Source: CALDSL01 sp039810245 (GTDB taxonomy: Bacteria; Chloroflexota; Anaerolineae; Anaerolineales; Anaerolineaceae). From it: a stretch of 64,000 nt of DNA. The stretch is taken from positions 124,001 through 188,000 of the forward strand of contig JBDHWQ010000002.1 of the NCBI GenBank assembly GCA_039810245.1. Direction: 5' to 3'. The notes beneath the pieces are model-generated. The model was not told the origin of the DNA. It made no database searches and saw only the letters and a program-made list of their open reading frames with translations. The position numbers and the translations under genes were made by a program. Positions 53,298-61,773 of the stretch are shown piece by piece (position 1 is the first letter of the stretch; every line of letters starts with the position of its first letter).

Positions 53298-54575
53298 TTA
53301 TGCCTTTCCCACTTGGAGCAGGACCGGAATGCTGTTGACGGCATGCGGAAGAATGGCAATGCGGGCAATGCCGCCCGGCAGGCTCTGGCGCGCCATTCTT
53401 AGCGCAGCAGGCAGATCGGGGGCCGGCTCGAGCAACAAGCTGCGCACCAGGTCAGCCGGGAGGGAGGATACCAGGATGATGCGCACGCGGCGCGCCACCA
53501 GCGCCACCTGCAAGGCTTTGTGCGGGCCGACGCGGAACCCCTGAGCGCGGAATTTTTCCAGCACGGCGTCCAGGCTGGTGACACCCTGCATAAAATCTTC
53601 ATATGACAGGCTGCCGCTGCCCTCCGGGCAGGCCGCCGCGAGGATCACTACGCCGCCGTCGCGCGCCAGCATCCCGGCCGGGGTGATGGCTTTCTGCGAC
53701 TGGTAGAAATTAATGTCTTTGGGATGCCCGCCTGGGGATGAGATGACAATATCATAGGGCGCGTGGAAAACTGCCTGCGCGGCCGCCAGCACGGGCGGGA
53801 TCCCCACCGAAATAACCGACTGCGGGTGACCGAAATAGGCGTCCAGAATGCGCTTGGCGGCATCCATGTGCACGTTCAGGGCAAATTGCACGCCCATCAT
53901 GCGGCCAATTTCTTCAATGTCCTGGCGCAGCGGGTTAAGCTCGAACTCGCCCATGCGCGAGAACGCATCGGTGAGCATGGTGTGGTTGGCGGTGATGGTG
54001 GCCCGGCCGGCCAGCCCGATGGCTGCAGTTTTGTAGCCCCCGGAAAAGCCTGCAAAGTGATGCGGCTCAATGTTGCCAACCACGATTTTACAGTCCGATT
54101 CAACAAATGCGCGGTTGGTCCAAACCGGCGTGCCGCGGCTGGTGCGGCCCAGCTCCACCAGGTTGTCGGCGTCATCACAATTGTGTGAGACTACCGGATA
54201 GCGCGCCAAAATATCGGCGGGCAAAATCGCCGCGAACTCCTCGGGTGGCATGGGGGTGTGCGTGCCGGTGGCAATATAGAAGCGCACCGCGCTGCCCAAC
54301 CCGAGTCTTTCGAGTCGTTCAAGCAGCGGCGGAAGCAGCAGATGATGCGGCACCGGGCGTGTTTTGTCGTTGATGGCGATAGCCACGCTGCGCGCACCGC
54401 GGAAATCTTCCAACCGCTGCACGCCGAGCGGGCGATCGAAGGCCGCCGAGAGCACGCCGGCTGCGTCAGGCGGCGTGGAGCTGTCTGCCGCGGGATCAAT
54501 CCAATCTACATGAGCGTCATCCGGAAAATCGACAAACAGGGCTATTTTCCCGTAGGGGATGGAGTATTGAGACAT
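53298..54575 (-). CDS. larA: Nickel-dependent lactate racemase family protein (LarA)
   Basis: A 425-residue LarA (DUF2088) protein. NDKTRPVPHHLLLPPLLERL near residue 68, GTHTPMPPEEF near residue 104 and NIEPHHFAGFSGGYKTAAIGLAGRATITANH near residue 162 give the His residues that bind the nickel-pincer cofactor and substrate. SSPGGHPKDINFYQSQKA near residue 275 is also conserved. LarB, LarC and LarE, needed for the cofactor, are not in the window. Other 2-hydroxyacid racemases share the fold. Ends two bases before the esterase start. Confidence 0.88.
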   Translation of the reverse strand: MSQYSIPYGKIALFVDFPDDAHVDWIDPAADSSTPPDAAGVLSAAFDRPLGVQRLEDFRGARSVAIAINDKTRPVPHHLLLPPLLERLERLGLGSAVRFYIATGTHTPMPPEEFAAILPADILARYPVVSHNCDDADNLVELGRTSRGTPVWTNRAFVESDCKIVVGNIEPHHFAGFSGGYKTAAIGLAGRATITANHTMLTDAFSRMGEFELNPLRQDIEEIGRMMGVQFALNVHMDAAKRILDAYFGHPQSVISVGIPPVLAAAQAVFHAPYDIVISSPGGHPKDINFYQSQKAITPAGMLARDGGVVILAAACPEGSGSLSYEDFMQGVTSLDAVLEKFRAQGFRVGPHKALQVALVARRVRIILVSSLPADLVRSLLLEPAPDLPAALRMARQSLPGGIARIAILPHAVNSIPVLLQVGKA

Positions 54576-54583
54576 AGGCAGCG

Positions 54584-54937
54584 TTATAACGTGATGACTT
54601 TTTCCGCGTTGAATTGGGCTTCGATGATATCGGGCATGCCACCCACCACGCCGACGCGCACCTGATCGCGCAGGCCGAGATAGTCCAGGCAGGTGCTGCA
54701 CACCACCAGGCGCACTCCCTTCTGTTCCAGCAGGCTGAGCACCGGCAGCAGTGGCGAGCCTTCCACCACCAGCCGGACGCCATCGGCGTAAAAGCAGATG
54801 GCATTGGGCAGGAGATTGGCATCGTTTATGAGAGCCAGGTATTTACCGGCCAGGGTGAGCTGGAGCGCGCGCTCCGACTTACCCATGCCTTCATTATTGA
54901 ATACCAGTACGGTGGCAAGTTTCGGGTTGGTCTGCAT
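54584..54937 (-). CDS. DsrE-domain protein like the C-terminal half of selenium-metabolism protein YedF
   Basis: A 117-residue DsrE/F-fold protein: VLVFNNEGMGKSERALQ near residue 9, PNAICFYADGVRLVVEGSPLLPVL near residue 43, and LEQKGVRLVVCSTCLDYLGLRDQVRVG near residue 68, with the CSTCLDY pair of cysteines as seen in YedF. The N-terminal TusA half of YedF is absent here. Start at 54937 after a GGAG box. Lies between a metallo-beta-lactamase-fold gene and larA; a selenium link would fit ssnA/yqeB/yqeC elsewhere in the window. Confidence 0.72.
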   Translation of the reverse strand: MQTNPKLATVLVFNNEGMGKSERALQLTLAGKYLALINDANLLPNAICFYADGVRLVVEGSPLLPVLSLLEQKGVRLVVCSTCLDYLGLRDQVRVGVVGGMPDIIEAQFNAEKVITL

Positions 54938-54945
54938 ACTTTCTC

Positions 54946-55590
54946 CTATAGACTTGAATAACCGTGACCGCAACAAAGAAATGCCGGGTTGAGAGCCATC
55001 TGTTCTTCAAAAGAACGGCGTGCCAGGGCTAGGTCCCAGGTGTTGCCACCCGTGGATGGCCCTGGCCGGCCGCCGCGAATCTGGATCGAATCGCCGGCGA
55101 AGAGCACGCGCTGCTCCGGCAGAAAGAAGGAAAGATGCCCGGGCGTGTGACCGGGCGTCGATAGTACCCGCAGGCCGAAAACGGTTTCCCCAGGTGTGAG
55201 GATCTGATCCACTTCGCTGGGGCCGGAACGGAACATGGGCGCAACCATCCCAAACAGAAGTCCTTGCAGGCCGCGCATTTGAAGCTGGCGCGAGCTTTCG
55301 CCCTTGCGCATGGCTTCGGCTTCGATGGAGCCGGCATACACATCCACAGCCCACGTTCTGCGCAGCTCTTCTGATGCGCCATAGTGGTCGCCATCCGCAT
55401 GGGTGATGAACAGCCCGGCAAGGTCCGGCGGGTTCTTCCCCATCGCGGATAGTGCGCCCATGATTGCGCGGCCATTTCCTGGCAGGCCAGTATCAATCAG
55501 AACCAGGCCATCAGCCGTGTCAACAAAATAGTTCAGCATCATGCCGCCCATCATATATACGCCACGGGTCACTTCCTGGAGCTTTGCCAT
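54946..55590 (-). CDS. Metallo-beta-lactamase fold hydrolase
   Basis: A 214-residue MBL protein. LVLIDTGLPGNG near residue 30, the metal motif THADGDHYG near residue 63 (HxDxDH, with Asp in the place of the second His of the usual HxHxDH), VLSTPGHTPGHLSFFL near residue 142 and FAGDSIQ near residue 165. The Asp variant is known in some glyoxalase/YflN-like branches. Substrate unknown. Confidence 0.82.
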   Translation of the reverse strand: MAKLQEVTRGVYMMGGMMLNYFVDTADGLVLIDTGLPGNGRAIMGALSAMGKNPPDLAGLFITHADGDHYGASEELRRTWAVDVYAGSIEAEAMRKGESSRQLQMRGLQGLLFGMVAPMFRSGPSEVDQILTPGETVFGLRVLSTPGHTPGHLSFFLPEQRVLFAGDSIQIRGGRPGPSTGGNTWDLALARRSFEEQMALNPAFLCCGHGYSSL

Positions 55591-55610
55591 GCATGCCGGC
55601 CTTTCCGAGT

Positions 55611-56660
55611 TTAGTACAGGCTATTGTTCATCAGTCGCGAAGGGCTGACCAGAAACGTGGTCATTTCATCACCGCGCAGCGACATACAGTAGACGCCCTG
55701 CACCACCCCTTCCGTCGATGGGACTTCATCAGCACGAAAACGGATGATTTTGCCATAGCGTGAAATCGCGAAAACTTCATCATCGCCTTCTACTGCGGCC
55801 GCGCCAACCACATCTTCCGCCTTCATGGCGATCTTACCGCTTCCGCCCAAGGATTTATTAGCCGCAAAGCCAGACATCAACCGCTGCGTGCCCTTCCCGC
55901 TGGCGGTGAGCAGCAGCACAGCGCTGCCGTCGGTGACGGTGGTCACGCTTACGGCATGGTCTCCGGCGCCCAGGCGGATGGCGGTGTCGTCCTGCGGACT
56001 GATCAGCTTTTCACTGAAGCGAATGGCCTGTCCCAAGCGGGTGATGATAAACAAATCCGAATCGCCAGGCGTCCAACAAGCGGAAACAAGCGGGCCGGTT
56101 TCTTCCGTCTTGAAGACCTGCGTTCCGGGACGCATGTGCTCGCCAAACAGGTGGTGGCGCAGCGAGCGCACTCGCCCGCGCTCGGTGAGCAGAGCCACGT
56201 AACCGGACGCTCGCTCGGGCAGCGCGGTAATGATGTACTCATCCGGATCGAGGGGGGAGTAATCAAAGATCAATTCCCCGCGGGCGTGCACTGGCGCATC
56301 CAGCAGTTTGGTGACCACATGCCGGTAGACGCGCGCCTTGTTTGTGAACAGCAGCAGGCTGGCGCTGTCGAGCGCGTTCGCCAGCACAGCGGGGTAATCC
56401 GGGTCGTTGGTATCCAGGTCAAAGATACCAACGCCGCCGCGGTGCTGGCGTGGGTACAGGTGGCGGTAGGTACGCTTGGCGCGGCCTTCACGGCTGATGC
56501 TGATGATGCTGATATTGGTAGGCTGTTCCGCCAGGAGCGGCGTATCGGGAACCTCGTCCACGGCAGGCGCCGTATTGATTTTGAGACGTTTTTCCAGGTA
56601 TTCGATGTAAGCACGCACATCAGGGCGCACATCTTCTAAATCCGGTCGGTCAGCAGGCAT
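55611..56660 (-). CDS. Free-standing gyrase A C-terminal-like beta-propeller protein
   Basis: A 349-residue protein that looks like a GyrA/ParC C-terminal domain without the breakage-reunion part. An N-terminal helix (RPDLEDVRPDVRAYIEYLEKRL, about residues 5-26) leads to propeller blades with the GyrA pattern: LLFTNKARVYRHVV near residue 100, VALLTERGRVRSLRHHLFG near residue 150, LFIITRLGQAIRFSEKLI near residue 190, VLLLTASGKGTQRLMSGF near residue 240, and VFAISRYGKIIRFRADEVP near residue 300. RQHRGGVGIF at residues 71-80 resembles the GyrA box (QRRGGKG). No catalytic Tyr or 5Y-CAP region. ATG at 56660 follows AAGGGG. DNA wrapping or supercoiling modulation is an inference. Confidence 0.75.
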   Translation of the reverse strand: MPADRPDLEDVRPDVRAYIEYLEKRLKINTAPAVDEVPDTPLLAEQPTNISIISISREGRAKRTYRHLYPRQHRGGVGIFDLDTNDPDYPAVLANALDSASLLLFTNKARVYRHVVTKLLDAPVHARGELIFDYSPLDPDEYIITALPERASGYVALLTERGRVRSLRHHLFGEHMRPGTQVFKTEETGPLVSACWTPGDSDLFIITRLGQAIRFSEKLISPQDDTAIRLGAGDHAVSVTTVTDGSAVLLLTASGKGTQRLMSGFAANKSLGGSGKIAMKAEDVVGAAAVEGDDEVFAISRYGKIIRFRADEVPSTEGVVQGVYCMSLRGDEMTTFLVSPSRLMNNSLY

Positions 56661-56801
56661 ACAGGATCCCCTTGATTTTTTCTCATTGTAACATTGAACC
56701 ACGAGCCGGCAGGCCATTTTCGTAACGCTGGCCGTAACGATTCGCGGACAGACAATGCGTAGAATGGTGACAGAATAACGAAAGGAAACAGGAATTTCGA
56801 A

Positions 56802-56972
56802 ATGAACACTCTTCTTCAGGCAGTCTTCTTCAATATTCACCTGGTGCTGACCCTGTTTGCACTGGGAGCCGGCAGCTTCGCAATTGCAGTTTTCCTCTAC
56901 CAGGTGCGGGTGGAGAAGCGGCGCAAGTTCACGTTACACAATCCGAGTGATTTTTCGGTGCTGGACGAATGA
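56802..56972 (+). CDS. Small membrane protein, 56 residues
   Basis: The frame starts at an ATG behind GGAAACAGGAA-like purines and encodes one strong membrane helix (FNIHLVLTLFALGAGSFAIAVF, written here as residues 10-31) and a basic tail RVEKRRKF. It ends 30 bases before a clear terminator, which supports a real gene. Family not recognised. Confidence 0.55.
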   Translation: MNTLLQAVFFNIHLVLTLFALGAGSFAIAVFLYQVRVEKRRKFTLHNPSDFSVLDE

Positions 56973-57001
56973 CGCGCCGATGAGAAACCACAGTTTTCGG
57001 C

Positions 57002-57035
57002 AAAACTCCCGCGATGCAAGGGATGCGGGAGTTTT
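57002..57035 (+). terminator. Intrinsic terminator
   Basis: An 11-bp stem (AAAACTCCCGC with its complement, 12-base loop) followed by TTTTACTTTTTTT, 29 bases after the small membrane protein. Confidence 0.82.
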
Positions 57036-57167
57036 ACTTTTTTTGCTTCTGGTATACCCTATGCGACTGTCGGGGATTTTCCCCGGTTGAAGCATGGAAC
57101 AAGCAGATTATGATGGTCTTACGAGTTTTCACGCGCCGCGAGAATTAGGCGCAGAAAGGATCGATGG

Positions 57168-57455
57168 ATGCATACTCGTTTTCAGAAAATTCTGCTGTTG
57201 AGCGTCATGGCGCTGATGGTCTTTGGTGTCGCCGCTATGGCATTCTCTTCCGTGCAGGCCGCAGGCCCCTCAGGTATCGCATTGCAAACCACGCCCATGC
57301 CGGGCGATAACCTTTCGCCCACCGGGATCCCCAACACCGGTACGGTTGCCGCCACACCAGGCGGATTGGGTTGGGTGATCTGGGCAATCCTGGGAATTTC
57401 GGTGCTGGCGCTGATTGTTGCGCTGGCAACGCGTTCGTATCGCAACGATTTCTAA
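57168..57455 (+). CDS. Small secreted or membrane protein with signal sequence
   Basis: A 95-residue protein with an N-terminal signal-type helix (ILLLSVMALMVFGVAAMAF) ending at SVQA-AG near residue 32, a Pro/Gly/Thr-rich middle part, and a C-terminal helix (VIWAILGISVLALIVALA) with a short basic tail, like a cell-surface protein anchored at its C-terminus. Not recognised. GAAAGGA lies upstream and a strong terminator follows. Confidence 0.62.
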   Translation: MHTRFQKILLLSVMALMVFGVAAMAFSSVQAAGPSGIALQTTPMPGDNLSPTGIPNTGTVAATPGGLGWVIWAILGISVLALIVALATRSYRNDF

Positions 57456-57460
57456 CCGGA

Positions 57461-57512
57461 TACCAAACACAAAGAACCGGCTCACAAACGAGCCGGTTCT
57501 TTGTGTTTGGTA
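57461..57512. terminator. 23-bp bidirectional terminator between convergent genes
   Basis: A 23-bp perfect inverted repeat (57461-57483 with 57490-57512, loop ACAAAC) placed six bases from both a + and a - strand gene end. The GC-rich centre AACCGGCTC and A/T-rich arms give Ts in both directions. Confidence 0.82.
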
Positions 57513-57518
57513 CGGGAA

Positions 57519-59684
57519 TTAGCGGGTATGCTGCTCGACCAACGACACCAGCTCGGGAAGGTCGATCTTCAGCCGGCGCAGGGTTTCCAGCGTTGGAATG
57601 CCTTCGGGTGTCCAGCCGCGGCGCTGATAGACCGAATCGACAAGCTGTTCATAACGGCTCTCGCGGTACTGGCGCAGCGCAGCCATCTTTTGCTCGGTAG
57701 TCATGCCAGCCGGTTCAATGCCAACATCCTCTACCAGACTCTTGTCGTAGCGCTCGGCGCGCGATTCGTATTCCTTCACGGTCACCGGGCCGACGGCGCG
57801 GTAGGGCGGGTAATCATCTTTGCGCGTGCCAAAACCCATGCGCAGGTTGAACAACCGCTGGAACTGGTACACGCGCTCGGATTGGACCAGGATGCCGTTG
57901 ATGTCGATTTTCTCGCCGGTAACACCTTCGTACAACCAGGTGTAATTCTCCACATGCTCGGGAACTTTGGCAGGCTCATCGGCGGTCTTGTTGCTGACCG
58001 GAATGATGTCGTTCCAGGGCAGCTTGCAGAGGCCGTGCAGGCTGAACCATGTGCGGAAGATGGGGAAGTAATACAGCGCTTCGGCCTTCTTCTCAAAGGT
58101 GGGAAGCTGCTTGTGCACCAGCTCCATAAAAATCAGCCAGGCTTCGTCGTGCTGCGGGCCTTTGGACGCCATGGCGTAGCCGCCCTGCTGTACCAGCGAC
58201 TCCTTGGTCATGTACTCGGAGACTTCCATGCCCTTGACTTCCATGCCAATGTCGTGCAGCAGGGATGCATCTGCGCCAAAGTGCTCGATAAAGTAATGCT
58301 TCATGTAGCGCACGCCCTGACCGACGATCATGCCAAAGCCCTCGCCGCGCGCGATCTGGTGCATCATCTCCAGCACGGTGTCGCTGCGACCCCAGGATAA
58401 GTCCATACCGCCAGTGCGTTCCAGGTTAAGGATGCCATACTCCCAGCATTCCATGGCAAAGGCGAATGAGTTACCCAGCGAGATGGTGTCCAGCCCATAG
58501 GTATCGGCATAGAAGTTGATCTCCAGAATGGCCTCGGGGTCCCAGATTGCGCAGTTTGAGCCCAGACCGCCCAGAGTTTCATATTCAGGGCCATCCACGA
58601 CCACCGCCTGCCCGGCATACGGGCCGGTCTTGAGGTGGAAATGGGGCACGCTGTGCGCGCAGGCCATGCTGCAGCCCAGCCAGCAGCCATCCGGGGCAGA
58701 GTGGTCGAAACGCGCCTTCCATACCTCACCGTTGATGCGGTGCGATTCAGGGTCGCCGCCATAGCGGTAATTCTGGGTGGGCAGCAGGTCAAAGCGGTCC
58801 ATGATGTCCACCAGGTAAGGCGTGCCCGTGCCGCGCATGTCGTTCTGCACCAGGTCGAAATCAGTGATCTCTTTGTTAATGCGCTGGCCGGCCTTGCGGA
58901 TCAGCGCCATATCTACCGCGCCGTTCGAGTTGCCACTCATCGAGCTGTAGCGTACAACGATCGCTTTGATGTGCTTGTCGCGCAGCACGCGCCCGGCGCC
59001 ACCGCGCGCGGCCTGCTTGATGCGCACGTCCTGGCGGCGAACATCATAGTAGGAAATATTCAATCCACAGATGGCGGAGTAATCGGCGGCCTGGCCGGCG
59101 GAAATGACGGAAATGCCGCGTTTCTGCTGTTCCGTTTCACCATACAGCTCGGTGAGCTGGCGGTTGACAAGATGCGTGTCAATCGCTTCCAGCGGCGCTT
59201 CTTCAATGGTCACGCGGCCATTGTCACCGTCGATAAAGATGATCACATCGCGGTCAGCCTTGCCCTGCACTTCCAATGCGTCGAAACCGGCGAATTTGAG
59301 GAAGGGGCCAAAATAGCCACCGGAATTGCTGTCGATGACCGAGTGAGTGGTGGGTGAAAGCGTAACCACGGTGCACTTGCCTGTGCCCGGGTAGGCGGTG
59401 ATGCCGCCAATCGGGCCGCCGGCGATCACCAGCTCGTTTTCGGGGTCGTTCCAGCGCGTGGTGGGCTGCACGGCGTTCCACAGCAGCCACAGGCAAAAGC
59501 CGCGCCCACCAGTGAACAGATCTTTCATCTGGTGGGTGACAGGCTTGCTATCGATGCTGTTATCGGAAAGGTTGACGTACAGCGTGCGGTTGGCATAACC
59601 GCGTTCTACCGGGCGCAAATCATAGCGGAATTCGCTGATGACACGGTGCGCGGCGCGGATCTTCTCAACAGGGTAATCCATCAT
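57519..59684 (-). CDS. Aldehyde:ferredoxin oxidoreductase family tungsten/molybdopterin enzyme
   Basis: A 721-residue AOR-family protein. NRTLYVNLSDNSI near residue 32 is the family start, RGFCLWLLWN and AGGPIGGITAYPGTGKC near residues 60-105 line the bis-pterin site, ARGGAGRVLRDKHIKAIVV near residue 228 is the second pterin region, and CWLGCSMAC near residue 332 with LGSNCAIWD near residue 375 bind the [4Fe-4S] cluster. At 721 residues it is longer than hyperthermophile AOR (about 605), closer to benzoyl-CoA reductase BamB or WOR-type members. GGAGAGG precedes ATGATG. Electron acceptor and substrate unknown; aldehydes or carboxylic acids are usual. Confidence 0.88.
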   Translation of the reverse strand: MMDYPVEKIRAAHRVISEFRYDLRPVERGYANRTLYVNLSDNSIDSKPVTHQMKDLFTGGRGFCLWLLWNAVQPTTRWNDPENELVIAGGPIGGITAYPGTGKCTVVTLSPTTHSVIDSNSGGYFGPFLKFAGFDALEVQGKADRDVIIFIDGDNGRVTIEEAPLEAIDTHLVNRQLTELYGETEQQKRGISVISAGQAADYSAICGLNISYYDVRRQDVRIKQAARGGAGRVLRDKHIKAIVVRYSSMSGNSNGAVDMALIRKAGQRINKEITDFDLVQNDMRGTGTPYLVDIMDRFDLLPTQNYRYGGDPESHRINGEVWKARFDHSAPDGCWLGCSMACAHSVPHFHLKTGPYAGQAVVVDGPEYETLGGLGSNCAIWDPEAILEINFYADTYGLDTISLGNSFAFAMECWEYGILNLERTGGMDLSWGRSDTVLEMMHQIARGEGFGMIVGQGVRYMKHYFIEHFGADASLLHDIGMEVKGMEVSEYMTKESLVQQGGYAMASKGPQHDEAWLIFMELVHKQLPTFEKKAEALYYFPIFRTWFSLHGLCKLPWNDIIPVSNKTADEPAKVPEHVENYTWLYEGVTGEKIDINGILVQSERVYQFQRLFNLRMGFGTRKDDYPPYRAVGPVTVKEYESRAERYDKSLVEDVGIEPAGMTTEQKMAALRQYRESRYEQLVDSVYQRRGWTPEGIPTLETLRRLKIDLPELVSLVEQHTR

Positions 59685-59897
59685 CGGTTGCCTCTCCTGC
59701 ACAAATTGAAGAATTGAGACGCTTTTGTCCAATTAGATTATCATTTATTCGCGGGGTAGCGTAAACTCCCGGATATCACCAGCCAATCGGACAAATGTCA
59801 CCGGATTGAAGCACCTTAATTCCCGCGATTTGCACTCGTTATCTGAAGAGGAAACAAATGTAAGGGGTGAATTTCGCGCAGAAAGAAGGCATAAAAG
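59685..59897. other. Divergent intergenic region
   Basis: A 213-base stretch between the AOR gene and the glycine-zipper protein gene, presumably holding both promoters. AT-rich patch near 59735-59750; no repeats or RNA gene seen. Confidence 0.4.
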
Positions 59898-60131
59898 ATG
59901 GACAAGCTGCCAGATGGGAAGAAAAAAGGTTCCGACCAATATCAAGATGGCATGGGGATCGCGCTTGGACTGGCGCTGGGCGCAGGCCTGGGCACGGCCT
60001 TGAACAGTATTGCCACCGGCGTCGCCATTGGCCTGGCGTTGGGCGTGGCATTTGACGCCATGATGCGCGATCGCAAGCGGAAGAAATCGGATGAGAAATC
60101 ATCGGATAGCAAAAAGCCAGGTGAAGAATAG
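59898..60131 (+). CDS. Glycine-zipper small membrane protein
   Basis: A 77-residue protein whose centre (residues 19-52) is made of GxxxG and GxAxG repeats (GIALGLALGAGLGTA, GVAIGLALGVAFDAM), flanked by charged ends rich in Lys and Asp. Glycine-zipper proteins of this kind are common and mostly uncharacterised. AGAAGG lies before the ATG. Confidence 0.6.
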   Translation: MDKLPDGKKKGSDQYQDGMGIALGLALGAGLGTALNSIATGVAIGLALGVAFDAMMRDRKRKKSDEKSSDSKKPGEE

Positions 60132-60147
60132 CACGACGAGACGTCTT

Positions 60148-60176
60148 TTGCGAAAACAGAACGGAAGTGCTATAAT
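60148..60176 (+). promoter_or_regulatory. Sigma-70-type promoter for the AAA ATPase operon
   Basis: TTGCGA and TATAAT with a 17-base spacer; the -10 ends 35 bases before the ATG at 60212. Confidence 0.65.
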
Positions 60177-60211
60177 CGCTGCATACGCCTGGTTATTGCG
60201 GAGCACGGCCG

Positions 60212-61765
60212 ATGCAATTCGAAGAACAACTGGATGTCTACCTGCGCGCGCGCTTTACCCTGATCCTGCTGGAAACCAGCGAGGAGCAGCGCGCGCTGCA
60301 ATTGATCAAAGAACTGTGCGACCGCACCCAGCGGCGCTGCCTGGCCTGGGACAGCGCGGATGGTTACCAGTGGTTGAGCGAGGCATCCGGCGCGCCAGCC
60401 CCAACCGCCAAAGACCCGCTGACCGCGTTGGAAGCCATCGAGCGTTTTGAAAACGCTGCCCCGGCACTGTTTATCCTCAAGGATTTTCACGACGCGTGGG
60501 GAAATCCGCAGATCCGGCGCAAGCTGCGCAGCGTGGCGCAGAAACTACGCACCACGCGCAAGTCGATCCTGATCACCAGCCATACCACCAACATTCCCGA
60601 AGAATTCCGCGATGAAGTCTTCATCATGGACTTCCCCCTGCCGGATGCAGACGCGATGGAAGTAGTGCTCACGAACCTGACCCGCAGTCCGAGCGTCAAG
60701 GTGAATCTGACGCCGCTGGGGCGTGAGAAGATCATCCAGGCCGCGCTGGGCCTCACCGCATCGCAGGCACAGCGCGTGTTCAGCAAAGCACTGGTGCAGG
60801 ATGGCACGCTGGATGACCGCGCGATTGACCTGGTTACCGAAGAGAAGAAGCAGATCATCCGCGAGAGCCAGGCGTTGGAGTATTACTCGGTGCTGGAAAG
60901 CCCCAACAACGTGGGCGGGCTGGGCGCGCTGAAAGAATGGCTGCGGCTGCGTGAGCGCGCTTTCACCCAGGAAGCGCGCGATTACGGGCTGCCCTCACCC
61001 AAAGGCATCGCGCTGATCGGCATCCCCGGCACGGGCAAGAGCCTGACGGCCAAGATGATTGGCGGGTTGTGGCGCATGCCGCTGCTGCGGCTGGACGTGG
61101 GCGCGCTGTTTGGCAGCCTGGTGGGTGAATCGGAAGAGCGCGCGCGGCGCGCGCTGCATTTGGCCGAAACGGTGGCGCCGTGCATCCTGTGGATTGACGA
61201 GATCGAGAAAGCACTGGCGCACGGCGGGCTGGATGCCGGGACGAGCACGCGCGTGTTTGCCAACATCCTGACCTGGATGCAGGAAAAGACCGCGCCGGTG
61301 TTCGTGGTGGCAACCGCCAACGACATCAGCAGCATTCCGCCCGAGCTGCTGCGCAAAGGCCGTTTTGACGAAATCTTCTTCCTCGACCTGCCCACCCCGG
61401 ACGAACGCAAGGAGATTTTCTCGGTGCATCTGCGCAAGCGCCGCCGTCTACCGGAAGATTACGATCTGGAGAAACTTGCAGCGCATGCCGAAGGCTACGT
61501 GGGCTCGGAAATCGAGCAGGCGATCATCGAGGCCATGTATTACGGCTTCAACGACAACCTGCGCGAGTTCACAACCGATGACATCGTGATCGCGCTGGAA
61601 CGCACCGTACCGCTTTCGGTGGCGCAGCGTGAAAACGTGGCCGCGCTGCGTTCGTGGCTGCTGGAAGGCCGCGCGCAGTCGGCCTCTTTCTCGCAGGCGC
61701 AAGAAGCCGAGCACCAGTTCGTGCACATTGTGCGCGGCGATGCCAGCCCGCAAAATGAAGCCTGA
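60212..61765 (+). CDS. Ycf46-like AAA+ ATPase
   Basis: A 517-residue AAA+ protein. The first 230 residues form a Ycf46-type domain (FTLILLETSEEQRALQLIKELCDR near residue 12, DAWGNPQIRRKLRSVAQKLR near residue 95). The AAA module has Walker A IGIPGTGKSLTAKMIG near residue 268, Walker B CILWIDEIEKAL near residue 325, sensor 1 VVATANDISSIPPELLRKGRFDE near residue 367, and the arginine finger in the last. After it, a lid ending near residue 460. Related to the Ycf46/SpoVK-like group. Followed eight bases later by a HEAT/WD40 protein. Confidence 0.85.
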   Translation: MQFEEQLDVYLRARFTLILLETSEEQRALQLIKELCDRTQRRCLAWDSADGYQWLSEASGAPAPTAKDPLTALEAIERFENAAPALFILKDFHDAWGNPQIRRKLRSVAQKLRTTRKSILITSHTTNIPEEFRDEVFIMDFPLPDADAMEVVLTNLTRSPSVKVNLTPLGREKIIQAALGLTASQAQRVFSKALVQDGTLDDRAIDLVTEEKKQIIRESQALEYYSVLESPNNVGGLGALKEWLRLRERAFTQEARDYGLPSPKGIALIGIPGTGKSLTAKMIGGLWRMPLLRLDVGALFGSLVGESEERARRALHLAETVAPCILWIDEIEKALAHGGLDAGTSTRVFANILTWMQEKTAPVFVVATANDISSIPPELLRKGRFDEIFFLDLPTPDERKEIFSVHLRKRRRLPEDYDLEKLAAHAEGYVGSEIEQAIIEAMYYGFNDNLREFTTDDIVIALERTVPLSVAQRENVAALRSWLLEGRAQSASFSQAQEAEHQFVHIVRGDASPQNEA

Positions 61766-61773
61766 TCCACAAT

